This document shows positions 56,709 to 64,000 of a stretch of DNA of 64,000 bases, piece by piece; position 1 is the first letter of the stretch; every line of letters begins with the position of its first letter. Under the pieces are notes generated by a model. The model was not told the origin of the DNA and made no database searches. It worked only from the letters and a program-made list of their open reading frames with translations. The position numbers were made by a program, and so were the translations under genes. Source of the stretch: Eikenella corrodens (GTDB lineage: Bacteria; Pseudomonadota; Gammaproteobacteria; Burkholderiales; Neisseriaceae); assembly GCF_900187105.1 (NCBI RefSeq), contig NZ_LT906482.1, positions 1,426,001 through 1,490,000 of the forward strand, in the 5' to 3' direction.

Positions 56709-57383
56709 TCAATCAGCGGGTTCCTCTTCTTCGGGCAAGGGCAGATTGTGCTGCACGGCATACACCGCGGCTTGCACGCGGCTGCCGAGTTCGAGCTTGC
56801 GCAGGATGTTTTGCACGTGCACTTTCACGGTGGACTCGGCCAAATCCATGCGCTTGGCGATGATTTTGTTGCTGTATCCCACGGCGAGGTAGCGCAGCAC
56901 TTCGAGTTCGCGCGAAGTGAGGGTGTCGAGGGCGCTTTCGGTGGCAGGTTGGGCAGGGCGGATGAGGGATTGCACCATGCAGGCCATCATTTCGGGGGAG
57001 AAGACGTTGTCGCCGTTGGCGGCTTTGCCGATGGCATCGATAAGGAAGTTGGCATTGATGTTTTTCAAGAGGAAGCCGCACGCGCCCAGACGCATACATT
57101 CCACTAAGTTTTCGCCATCTTCCGATACGGTGAGCATCACCACTTTCTGCTCGGGGCGGCTGCTGAGGATTTGGGCCAGCGCTTCGCGCCCGTTCATCAC
57201 GGGCATGTCAAGGTCGAGCAGCACTACGTCGGGCGCAAGCTGGCTCACCAGCTTCACGCCGCTGAGGCCGTCGGCGGCTTCACCTACTACTTCGTAGTTT
57301 TCCTGTCGGGCAAGCAGGGCTTTGATGCCGCTGCGGAATAATGTGTGGTCGTCGATGAGTACGATGCGGATTTTTTCAGTCAT
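56709..57383 (-). CDS. narL: Nitrate/nitrite response regulator, NarL-like
   Basis: A 224-residue two-component regulator. The receiver domain carries Asp residues in VLIDDHTLFRSG, the phosphorylated Asp in VVLLDLDMPVMNG, and the Lys in CGFLLKNINANF. The output domain is a LuxR/NarL helix-turn-helix: LTSRELEVLRYLAVGYSNKI then LAESTVKVHVQNILRKLEL. It overlaps narX by four bases (ATGA), so the pair is co-translated. It is expected to control narK1-narK2 and molybdenum cofactor genes diverging next to it. Confidence 0.9.
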   Translation of the reverse strand: MTEKIRIVLIDDHTLFRSGIKALLARQENYEVVGEAADGLSGVKLVSQLAPDVVLLDLDMPVMNGREALAQILSSRPEQKVVMLTVSEDGENLVECMRLGACGFLLKNINANFLIDAIGKAANGDNVFSPEMMACMVQSLIRPAQPATESALDTLTSRELEVLRYLAVGYSNKIIAKRMDLAESTVKVHVQNILRKLELGSRVQAAVYAVQHNLPLPEEEEPAD

Positions 57384-59278
57384 ACCTGTCTTCTTTCTTC
57401 GTAAGGCAGATTCAGGGTTACCCGGGTGCTGCCAGGTTTTGAGTGTAGGGAAAGCTGGGCGCGGATGCGTTGGGCGCGTTCGTGCATGATGTTCAGCCCA
57501 ACATGGTTGCCGGAATGCTGTTCTTTGAGCCGTTCGATATTGAAGCCGCGCCCGTTATCTTCAATTTCCATCACAAAATCCTGCCGGTTGTTGAAGCGGA
57601 TATCCACTTGGGTGGCTTGGGAGTGTTTGCGGATATTGGAGAGGCTTTCCTGCAATATAAACACGACTTGCAGCTGCTGCTCGCTGTTGAGTTGGGGGCC
57701 GTTGCCGTGCCAATGCAGGTGTACGCCGATTTGGGTTTGGCGCTGGAAGCGGTCGGTTAGGGTCTGCACCACTTCGGTGAAGTCTTTGTTGTTGATTTTG
57801 GTGCGGAAGTTGATGAGCAGTTCGCGCACGTCGTCATAACACTCTTGGATGCCGTCTTTAATATAGTGCAGGTTTTCGTTGATTTGCTCTTGTTCATGGT
57901 TTTGCAGGGCACTTTCCAACATCTGCACTTGCAGGTTGAGGAAGGTGAGGGCTTGGGCGATGCTGTCGTGCAGGCCTTGGGCGATGAGGTTGCGCTCCTG
58001 CAATACAGCCAGCTGGCGGCTCTCATCAATCAGGCGCAGGTTGCTCACCACCACGCCGAACTGGCTGCACAGGGCTTCCCACAGTTCGGTATCGGCCATG
58101 GCCACGGGCTCTTTCTGTTTGAAATAGAGCGTAACCATGCCGAAATCTTGCGCTTTATATTGGATTTTGAAAATGCGCAGCTGCTGGAAGCCCATGCGGC
58201 TGCATTCGCTGTTGTCGGTGTCGAAGGCGTGGCTGTCGGGTTCACGCACGAATTGGATGGGTTGCCAGTCGTCGTGTACCACGGCGTGGCCGCACAAGCA
58301 GTCGTCGAAGCGCTGGCAGGCTTCGGCAGTTTGCAGGCTGTCTGGCAGGTTGATTTGGCTCACCAAATCCATGCGCTGCCGTTTGAAATCGATTAAGCGG
58401 ATGCTGCCGGCATCAGCGGCCACCATTTCCAGCATTTTCTGCAGGAATACTTCGGCAGCCTCAGTGGTGGTTTGGGTTTGACTGAGAAAGCGCGAAAAGA
58501 AATACAGGGTTTCTAGGGTGTGGTGTTTGCTGGCCAGGTCGCGTGTTTTTTCCAGTACTTCTTCTTCTAGGTGGGAATAGAGTTGGTGCAGGCTGCTGCT
58601 CATCTGGTTGAAACCGTTGTCTACACGGGCGAACTCGGCGGAGTGATCAATGGGGATTTGAATGCCGAACTGCCCATCGTGAATAGCAGCCACGCCTTGT
58701 TGCAGATGCTGTAAAGGTTTAATAATCCACCAATACAGCAAAAACACCATAAAGGCAGAACTCATCACCACCAACACCAAAAGGCAGCTTTGAAACAAGC
58801 GCAGCCAAGAAATATAGCGCGTGTTGGTTTGCTCAACGGCAGAAACCAAATTATCCAAACGGCTGAGGAAGGGTTGCAGTTGTTTATCGGTAACCGGACG
58901 ATTTTGTTGGTAGGCTACCTGAAAAGCCGGGCGGATATTTTGCCGCCATTGTTGGTCTAATTCGTTGAAACGCTGCCACACCACTTTATCGGGCGGCAAA
59001 AAAAGCGGGCGGGAGCGGTCGCCGTGGCGCACGTTGTCGAGGATGCTGTCGTATTGCTGCAGCCGCTGTTCGATTTCTTCCGCTCCGGCATTTTCGCGAA
59101 TCAAAAGGGCGATGCGGAAACTCCTCAAGCGCAAGCTGCCGATGTCGTTGATGGCGGCGGCGCTGCCCTCCAGCCGCCAGGAAAGCAGCAGGGTATAGCT
59201 GATGGAGGCCACGGCAATCACCAGCCACAGCAGGGTCAGCAGCTTGAGCCGAACAGACAGGCTTTTGAAGAAATTCAT
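57380..59278 (-). CDS. narX: Nitrate/nitrite sensor histidine kinase, NarX-like
   Basis: A 632-residue membrane kinase. Helix 1 covers about residues 12-32. The P-box that senses nitrate follows: AAAINDIGSLRLRSFRIALL at residues 41-60, like NarX and NarQ. Helix 2 is LLVLVVMSSAFMVFLLYWWI, then a HAMP segment and a cysteine-containing central module (ECSRMGF, AEACQRFDDCLCGH) as in NarX. The kinase is the HisKA_3 type, with the phosphorylated His in IAQGLHDSIAQALTFLNLQ, and an ATPase domain with EDNGRGFN. The ATG at 59278 begins MNFFKSLSVR. An in-frame uptake sequence near 58915 is read as FQVAYQ. Confidence 0.92.
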   Translation of the reverse strand: MNFFKSLSVRLKLLTLLWLVIAVASISYTLLLSWRLEGSAAAINDIGSLRLRSFRIALLIRENAGAEEIEQRLQQYDSILDNVRHGDRSRPLFLPPDKVVWQRFNELDQQWRQNIRPAFQVAYQQNRPVTDKQLQPFLSRLDNLVSAVEQTNTRYISWLRLFQSCLLVLVVMSSAFMVFLLYWWIIKPLQHLQQGVAAIHDGQFGIQIPIDHSAEFARVDNGFNQMSSSLHQLYSHLEEEVLEKTRDLASKHHTLETLYFFSRFLSQTQTTTEAAEVFLQKMLEMVAADAGSIRLIDFKRQRMDLVSQINLPDSLQTAEACQRFDDCLCGHAVVHDDWQPIQFVREPDSHAFDTDNSECSRMGFQQLRIFKIQYKAQDFGMVTLYFKQKEPVAMADTELWEALCSQFGVVVSNLRLIDESRQLAVLQERNLIAQGLHDSIAQALTFLNLQVQMLESALQNHEQEQINENLHYIKDGIQECYDDVRELLINFRTKINNKDFTEVVQTLTDRFQRQTQIGVHLHWHGNGPQLNSEQQLQVVFILQESLSNIRKHSQATQVDIRFNNRQDFVMEIEDNGRGFNIERLKEQHSGNHVGLNIMHERAQRIRAQLSLHSKPGSTRVTLNLPYEERRQV

Positions 59279-59598
59279 GGAGATGGGCGGGGAAATCAAA
59301 AAGTGTAATCGTTCATTATACGCGTTTAATCCATGAAGCTTAACTATCGGCTTAGTGAAAATGGTTACTGCTCTAATACTTTCGGATTAGAAGACCTAGA
59401 TACAACAGGGCTTATTTAATCCAAACCGTTGTTTTACAATTCGCAACAGCTGAAACCCTTATTTTCCCAACGTGATTTTTTATTTTGAAAAATAAATGGT
59501 TTGGCTTCGCATGCTTCAACCGGCGGTTTTCAGGTAGCCTCTTCCTTATCAGGGCGTGCAAACCGCGAAATTTCCCCTTAGTATAGAGAAAACAAAAA
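59279..59598. other. Divergent regulatory region narX / narK1
   Basis: About 320 bases. A reverse uptake sequence lies near 59527. An FNR site and NarL heptamers are expected here from the biology, but I could not find a convincing FNR palindrome; TTGTTTTACAA near 59430 is the nearest dyad. Confidence 0.5.
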
Positions 59599-60849
59599 AT
59601 GAAATCAGAAAATTACAAACGCTACTCCGTGCTTATTTTCAGCACGTTTGCCTTCACAGTCTGCTTCATGATTTGGATGATGCTGGCGATTGTTGGCGTG
59701 AAAGTGCAGGAGCAGCTCGGCCTGAACGAAACACAAACCGGCATCCTGATGGCCGTGCCGGTACTCTCCGGCTCGCTCATCCGCGTACCGCTGGGCATCT
59801 GGACCGACAAATTCGGCGGCCGTATTGTAATGTTTGTATTGATGCTGCTTTCCGTGCCCGCCATCTTTCTGATGAGCTACGCCACCCACTACTGGCACTT
59901 CATCGCCATCGGCCTGATGATGGGCTTGGCCGGCGGCTCCTTCTCCGTGGGTACCCCCTATGTGGCACGCTGGTTTCCGAAACACCAGCAGGGCTTGGCC
60001 ATGGGCATTTTCGGCGCGGGCAATGCCGGTAGCGCCATCAACAAATTCGTTGCCCCTGCGCTGATTAAATATTCGGCTGCGGCCGGTGCCGGTGCGGCTG
60101 CCTGGGTCATCGTGCCAAAAGTGTACGCCGTCATCATGGCCGCTACCGCCGTATTGTTCTGGTTCACCACCTACCCCACCCCGCATAACCCCAACACCGC
60201 GCCCAAAGCCTCGCTTGCCGACCAGCTGGCCATGCTGAAAGACCCCGGCGTGCTGCGTTACAGCCAGTATTATTCCGTGGTGTTCGGCGGCTATGTGGCA
60301 TTGGCTCTGTGGATGACTAAATACTACATTAATGAATATGGCCTGAGTATCGCTACCGCCGGTATGTTGGCTGCCTGCTTCTCTCTGCCTGGCGGCGTGT
60401 TGCGCGCAGTAGGTGGCTGGTTATCAGATAAATACGGTGCCTATAAGGTTACCTGGGGTGTGATGTGGGTATTGTGGGTATGCTTCTTTATCTTGTCCTA
60501 CCCGCAAACCGACCTCGTGATTGCCACCACGCACGGTCCGCAAAGCCTGCACATCGGCCTGAATGTGGTGTTGTTTACTGTTTTGATGTTTGCCGCCGGT
60601 ATCGCCATGGCGGTGGGTAAAGCCTCTGTGTTCAAATTTGTGGCCGACGACTACCCGAACGACATCGGTACGGTATCCGGCATCGTTGGCCTGGCTGGTG
60701 GTTTGGGCGGCTTCCTCCTGCCGATTATGTTCGGTATGTTGCTCGACCTCACCGGTATTCGATCCACCACCTTCATGCTGCTCTACGGCACAGTGTGTGT
60801 ATCGTTGATTTGGATGCACTTCTCTTTCAAAGCCAAACGCGAACAGTAA
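59599..60849 (+). CDS. narK1: Nitrate/nitrite MFS transporter, NarK1 type
   Basis: A 416-residue carrier of the nitrate/nitrite porter family with twelve membrane helices. Type features are IRVPLGIWTDKFGGRIVMFV and the nitrate signature GLAGGSFSVGTPYVARWFP with GLAMGIFGAGNAGSAINKF. NarK1-type proteins usually work as nitrate/proton symporters that start nitrate respiration. It is the first gene of a plus-strand unit that continues with NarK2-type, moeA and moaA genes. A weak AGAGAA site precedes the ATG. Confidence 0.9.
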   Translation: MKSENYKRYSVLIFSTFAFTVCFMIWMMLAIVGVKVQEQLGLNETQTGILMAVPVLSGSLIRVPLGIWTDKFGGRIVMFVLMLLSVPAIFLMSYATHYWHFIAIGLMMGLAGGSFSVGTPYVARWFPKHQQGLAMGIFGAGNAGSAINKFVAPALIKYSAAAGAGAAAWVIVPKVYAVIMAATAVLFWFTTYPTPHNPNTAPKASLADQLAMLKDPGVLRYSQYYSVVFGGYVALALWMTKYYINEYGLSIATAGMLAACFSLPGGVLRAVGGWLSDKYGAYKVTWGVMWVLWVCFFILSYPQTDLVIATTHGPQSLHIGLNVVLFTVLMFAAGIAMAVGKASVFKFVADDYPNDIGTVSGIVGLAGGLGGFLLPIMFGMLLDLTGIRSTTFMLLYGTVCVSLIWMHFSFKAKREQ

Positions 60850-60858
60850 TCCGCTTCA

Positions 60859-60898
60859 AGGCTACCTGAAAACTGCGCAGCGGTTTTTCAGGTAGCCT
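60859..60898 (+). terminator. DUS pair between narK1 and narK2
   Basis: Facing uptake sequences lie just after narK1. It may weaken transcription into narK2 or simply be an uptake site. Confidence 0.5.
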
Positions 60899-60954
60899 CC
60901 ACGTTAAAAACGTGCTCGCAAAAGCTGAACACTTACCACATTTAGGAAAATGAT

Positions 60955-62334
60955 ATGTCTCACTTAATTCAAGACTGGCGGCCGGAAGATCCCGAATTCT
61001 GGCAAAGCACCGGCCGTAAAATCGCGCGGCGCAATTTGTGGATTTCCATCCCTGCGCTGTTTTTGGCGTTTGTTATGTGGCAGGTATGGAGCGTAACCAT
61101 CCTTAATCTGCCCAATGTCGGCTTCAATTTCAGTAAAGACCAACTGTTCTGGCTGGCTGCATTGCCCGCCTTATCTGGCTCTACCTTGCGCGTGTTCTAT
61201 TCCTTTATGGTGCCGATTTTCGGCGGCCGTAAATGGACTGCGATTACCACCGCCAGCCTGCTGTTGCCCGCTATCGGCATCGGCTTTGCCGTGCAAGACC
61301 CGACTACCAGCTACAGCACCATGGTGATTCTTGCCCTGTTGTGCGGTTTCGGCGGCGGCAACTTCTCTTCCAGTATGGCCAACATCAGCTTCTTTTTCCC
61401 CAAAGCGGAAAAAGGTAGTGCGCTCGGCCTGAATGCCGGTTTGGGTAATCTCGGCGTATCTGCCGTGCAGTTCATCGTGCCGTTGGCCATTACCGCCGGC
61501 CTGTTCGGCGCGTTGGGCGGCGAACCGCAAACCATGATGAAAAACAACGAAACTGTGCAAATTTGGCTGCAAAACGCCGGTTTTGTGTGGGTGCCGTTCA
61601 TTATCTTGGCCACTTTGGCGGCTTGGTTTGGCATGAACGATTTGGCCAGCGCCAAATCCAGCTTCAAAGAGCAGTCTGTGATTTTCTCACGCAAGCACAA
61701 CTGGATTATGTGTATCCTTTATTTGGGTACGTTCGGCTCCTTCCTCGGATTCTCTGCCGGTTTCCCATTCTTGATCAAGCTGCTGTTCCCGGAGATTAAT
61801 CCCGCCAAATTCGCCTTCCTCGGCCCCTTGGTAGGTGCGCTCACCCGTTCTGCTGGCGGATGGGTGTGTAAAAAACTCGGTGGCGGCGCGCGCACCACGC
61901 AGGTGGTGTTCGTGGGCATGATTATCGGCGTGCTCGGCGTATTGATGTTCTTGCCGACGAACGGCCAGGGCAACTTCCCTGCCTTCTTTGCCTGCTTTAT
62001 GGTGCTGTTTGCACTCAGCGGCATCGGCAATGCTTCCACTTTCGTACAAGTGCCGCTGATTTTCTTGGGTTTCCATCAGAAATTTGCCGATGCCGGCCAA
62101 ATCACCCAAGAACAATGCGTACAAAATGCTAACCGCGAAGCCGCCGCTGTTATCGGGTTCACCGCCGCATTTGCCGGCTATGGTGGTTTCCTGATTCCGA
62201 AAAGCTTCGGTACTGCGCTCTCTCTTTGGGGCAGTGTGAACGGAGCCTTGATCGGCTTTATCCTGTTCTACATTATCTGTGCCGGGTTGAACTGGTGGTA
62301 CTACGCCCGTAAGAATGCCGAAGCCAAGTGCTAA
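60955..62334 (+). CDS. narK2: Nitrate/nitrite MFS transporter, NarK2 type
   Basis: A 459-residue second nitrate/nitrite porter, more like NarK or NarU of E. coli, which exchange nitrate for nitrite. The N-terminal cytoplasmic segment WRPEDPEFWQSTGRKIARRN is typical of this type. The signature FGGGNFSSSMANISFFFPKA and GLNAGLGNLGVSAVQFIVPL includes the GLNAG-x-GN motif. Twelve helices are visible. Tandem NarK1 and NarK2 types are known in Pseudomonas and Paracoccus, where they cooperate as symporter and exchanger. Confidence 0.92.
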   Translation: MSHLIQDWRPEDPEFWQSTGRKIARRNLWISIPALFLAFVMWQVWSVTILNLPNVGFNFSKDQLFWLAALPALSGSTLRVFYSFMVPIFGGRKWTAITTASLLLPAIGIGFAVQDPTTSYSTMVILALLCGFGGGNFSSSMANISFFFPKAEKGSALGLNAGLGNLGVSAVQFIVPLAITAGLFGALGGEPQTMMKNNETVQIWLQNAGFVWVPFIILATLAAWFGMNDLASAKSSFKEQSVIFSRKHNWIMCILYLGTFGSFLGFSAGFPFLIKLLFPEINPAKFAFLGPLVGALTRSAGGWVCKKLGGGARTTQVVFVGMIIGVLGVLMFLPTNGQGNFPAFFACFMVLFALSGIGNASTFVQVPLIFLGFHQKFADAGQITQEQCVQNANREAAAVIGFTAAFAGYGGFLIPKSFGTALSLWGSVNGALIGFILFYIICAGLNWWYYARKNAEAKC

Positions 62335-62340
62335 AACGGC

Positions 62341-62379
62341 AGGCTACCTGAAAATGCAAAACAGGCTTTCAGGTAGCCT
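62341..62379 (+). terminator. DUS-pair terminator of narK2
   Basis: Facing uptake sequences followed by TTTTAA, six bases after the stop. Confidence 0.65.
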
Positions 62380-62527
62380 TTTAACCACTTAATAGCTAAA
62401 GCATCAGTTTCTGCCTGCCTGCGTTGGTTTGTTTTGCTGTAACCCATAATTGGTTGCAGTTCGCCAACTGGCAGGAGGAGCAGCACACACTCATCTCTTT
62501 ATATTTTTGATAATAAGGAATCTATCC

Positions 62528-63754
62528 ATGGCCCTTACCCCTGTTCACGAACTGCAAGCGCTGATTCACGCCAAAATCGCCGCCGTGCAAAAGCCGTTGG
62601 AAACCGAAACCGTACCGCTGGTGTCGGCAGTGGGGCGTGTGCTGGCGCAGGATGTGGCGGCGGCGGTGAATATTCCGCCCGCAGATATTTCTGCCATGGA
62701 TGGCTACGCCCTGCCCGTGGCCGCGGCGGCAGGTAGTGAATGGAAAGTAGTGGGCGAATCGGTGGCCGGGCAGCCGTTTTCAGGTAGCCTGCCTGCCGAT
62801 GGTTGCGTGCGCATCATGACCGGTGCAGTGGTGCCGGCAGCTTGCTCCAGCGTGGTGATTCAAGAAAACGTGCAGTTGCAAGACGGTGTGATCCGTTTGG
62901 AAAAAGACGCGGCTGAGGGCGGCAATATCCGCCGCCGTGGCGAAGAAATTGCGGCAGGCGATACTGTGTTGCAGGTAGGGCGGATTCTGCGCCAGGCCGA
63001 TATCATGCTGCTGGCCGCCTTGGGCTATGCCCAAATCGAAGTGCGCCGCAAATTGCGTGTGGCCGTACTTTCTAGCGGCGACGAACTGCTCGAACCGGGC
63101 ACGGCCGACAACCGTACCGACCGCATTTATGACAGTAACCGTTATATGTTGATGGCGCGACTCGCACCCCTGCCGGTGGAAGTGATCGACTTTGGCCAAG
63201 TGGCCGACCGGTTGGAAGACGTGTTGAAAATGCTGAATAAAGTTATCCACCAAGCCGATGTGCTGATTACCACTGGCGGCGTATCCGTGGGCGATTATGA
63301 CTTCATGCGCGAAGCCGTGGAGCGCGTGGGCAGCATTCATCACTACAAGGTTGCCCTCAAGCCGGGCAAACCCTTCGTGTTCGGCCAAATCATGACTACT
63401 TGGTGTTTCGGCCTGCCGGGCAACCCGGTGTCTGGTTTTGTAGGCTTTGATATTTTCCTCAAATCCGCCCTGTGGCAGCTGTGCGGCGCGGCCGAAATCC
63501 CTCAGCCCGTGCGCTTTACGGCCAAACTGGCCGAGCCGGTGAAGAAAAACCACAGCCGCACCGATATTCAGCGTGGTATCATAAGCCGTCAGGAAGACGG
63601 CACTTGGCTGGCCGCACCCTGCGGCAGCCAGGATTCGCACCGTATTTATCAGGTGAGCCGCGCCAATGCCTACCTGATTCTCCCTGCCGAAAGCGGCTCG
63701 CTGCCCGCTGGTGCGGAAGTGACGGTGCAACCTTTTACCGAAGCATTTTTGTAA
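62528..63754 (+). CDS. moeA: Molybdopterin molybdenumtransferase MoeA
   Basis: A 408-residue enzyme that inserts molybdate into adenylylated molybdopterin, needed by nitrate reductase. Family blocks are PPADISAMDGYALPVA, RIMTGAVVPAACSSVVIQEN, RRRGEEIAAGD, VAVLSSGDELLEPGT, ITTGGVSVGDYDFMREAVER, KVALKPGKPFVFGQI and FGLPGNPVSGFVGFDIF. An in-frame uptake sequence near 62777 is read as FSGSLP. AAGGAATCT precedes the ATG at 62528. Its place between narK2 and moaA fits supply of cofactor to a nitrate reductase nearby. Confidence 0.96.
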   Translation: MALTPVHELQALIHAKIAAVQKPLETETVPLVSAVGRVLAQDVAAAVNIPPADISAMDGYALPVAAAAGSEWKVVGESVAGQPFSGSLPADGCVRIMTGAVVPAACSSVVIQENVQLQDGVIRLEKDAAEGGNIRRRGEEIAAGDTVLQVGRILRQADIMLLAALGYAQIEVRRKLRVAVLSSGDELLEPGTADNRTDRIYDSNRYMLMARLAPLPVEVIDFGQVADRLEDVLKMLNKVIHQADVLITTGGVSVGDYDFMREAVERVGSIHHYKVALKPGKPFVFGQIMTTWCFGLPGNPVSGFVGFDIFLKSALWQLCGAAEIPQPVRFTAKLAEPVKKNHSRTDIQRGIISRQEDGTWLAAPCGSQDSHRIYQVSRANAYLILPAESGSLPAGAEVTVQPFTEAFL

Positions 63755-63762
63755 AGCTGGAA

Positions 63763-63804
63763 AGGCTACCTGAAAAGCCACGCCAGCTAAGTTTCAGGTA
63801 GCCT
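63763..63804 (+). terminator. DUS pair between moeA and moaA
   Basis: Facing uptake sequences eight bases after moeA. Confidence 0.5.
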
Positions 63805-63823
63805 GTGTCCCATAAGTAAATAG

Positions 63824-64000
<177 letters not shown>

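Noticed and set aside
59425-59450. TTGTTTTACAA dyad as an FNR site before narK1
   Set aside because: It lacks the TTGAT-N4-ATCAA core, so I did not call it although FNR control is biologically likely.

Overview
The window is a contiguous piece of a Neisseriaceae chromosome, most likely an Eikenella species. The main reason is the 12-mer AGGCTACCTGAA, which occurs dozens of times on both strands, mostly as inverted pairs at gene ends. This is the DNA uptake sequence dialect described for Eikenella (eikDUS). Gene content agrees: an isc cluster, a nitrate respiration locus, znuCBA, an IS1016-type element and Correia-like repeats. Coding density is high and most neighbours are housekeeping genes.

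Layout. 1-6.4 kb: a wrecked Mu-like prophage. A Ner-like regulator and a small early gene lead to a MuA transposase lacking its catalytic core. A chimeric ORF follows, fusing the MuB N-terminus to the end of the tape-measure protein. Two intact tail/baseplate genes and a truncated gp45 run directly into a DUF4926 gene fragment. 6.6-12.5 kb: rne, rluC, a HAD phosphatase and tRNA-Gly. 12.8-19.1 kb: transport genes (dcuB, a potF-like binding protein, and a zinc-uptake cluster znuC-x-znuB-znuA behind two Zur-like sites). 19.2-23.7 kb: an accessory minus-strand block with two SH3b proteins, an unknown protein, a bacterial voltage-gated sodium channel and a complete IS1016-like element with an 8-bp target duplication. 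23.8-32.1 kb: ilvD, an NhaC-type antiporter, a DUF4184-like membrane protein, trmB, recA and trpE. 32.2-39.3 kb: tRNA-Ser, tRNA-Ile2(CAU), then rpoD, dnaG, yggX, dapB and bamE on the minus strand and fur and aat on the plus strand.

39.6-48.2 kb: dapD, pncA, glnS, then an iron-sulfur cluster region (iscR, iscS, an AT-rich lipoprotein, a tiny acidic Cys peptide, iscU, a DksA-like zinc finger, a helix-hairpin-helix protein, iscA) and rlmE. An almost perfect type 1 IscR box precedes iscR. 48.2-54.1 kb: ftsH followed by a second tiny acidic Cys-rich peptide, a hemerythrin-like protein, bfd with a Fur box, lspA, ispH and an anchored pilin-like protein. 54.4-56.4 kb: groES-groEL with a sigma-32-type promoter. 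56.7-64 kb: a nitrate locus with narL-narX diverging from narK1-narK2-moeA-moaA; moaA runs off the window. This probably leads to narGHJI outside the window.

The genes form several regulated groups: zinc (Zur, znu), iron (fur, bfd), iron-sulfur assembly (IscR, isc), heat shock (groESL) and anaerobic nitrate respiration (NarXL, NarK, molybdenum cofactor). The most unusual items are the chimeric prophage scar, the two small acidic Cys-tailed peptides, the EF-Tu-domain-III-like protein inside the zinc operon, the sodium channel, the Correia-like elements, and the way uptake sequences serve as terminators, as translated codons and as stop codons. All functional calls are by reading the sequence; no database search was possible.
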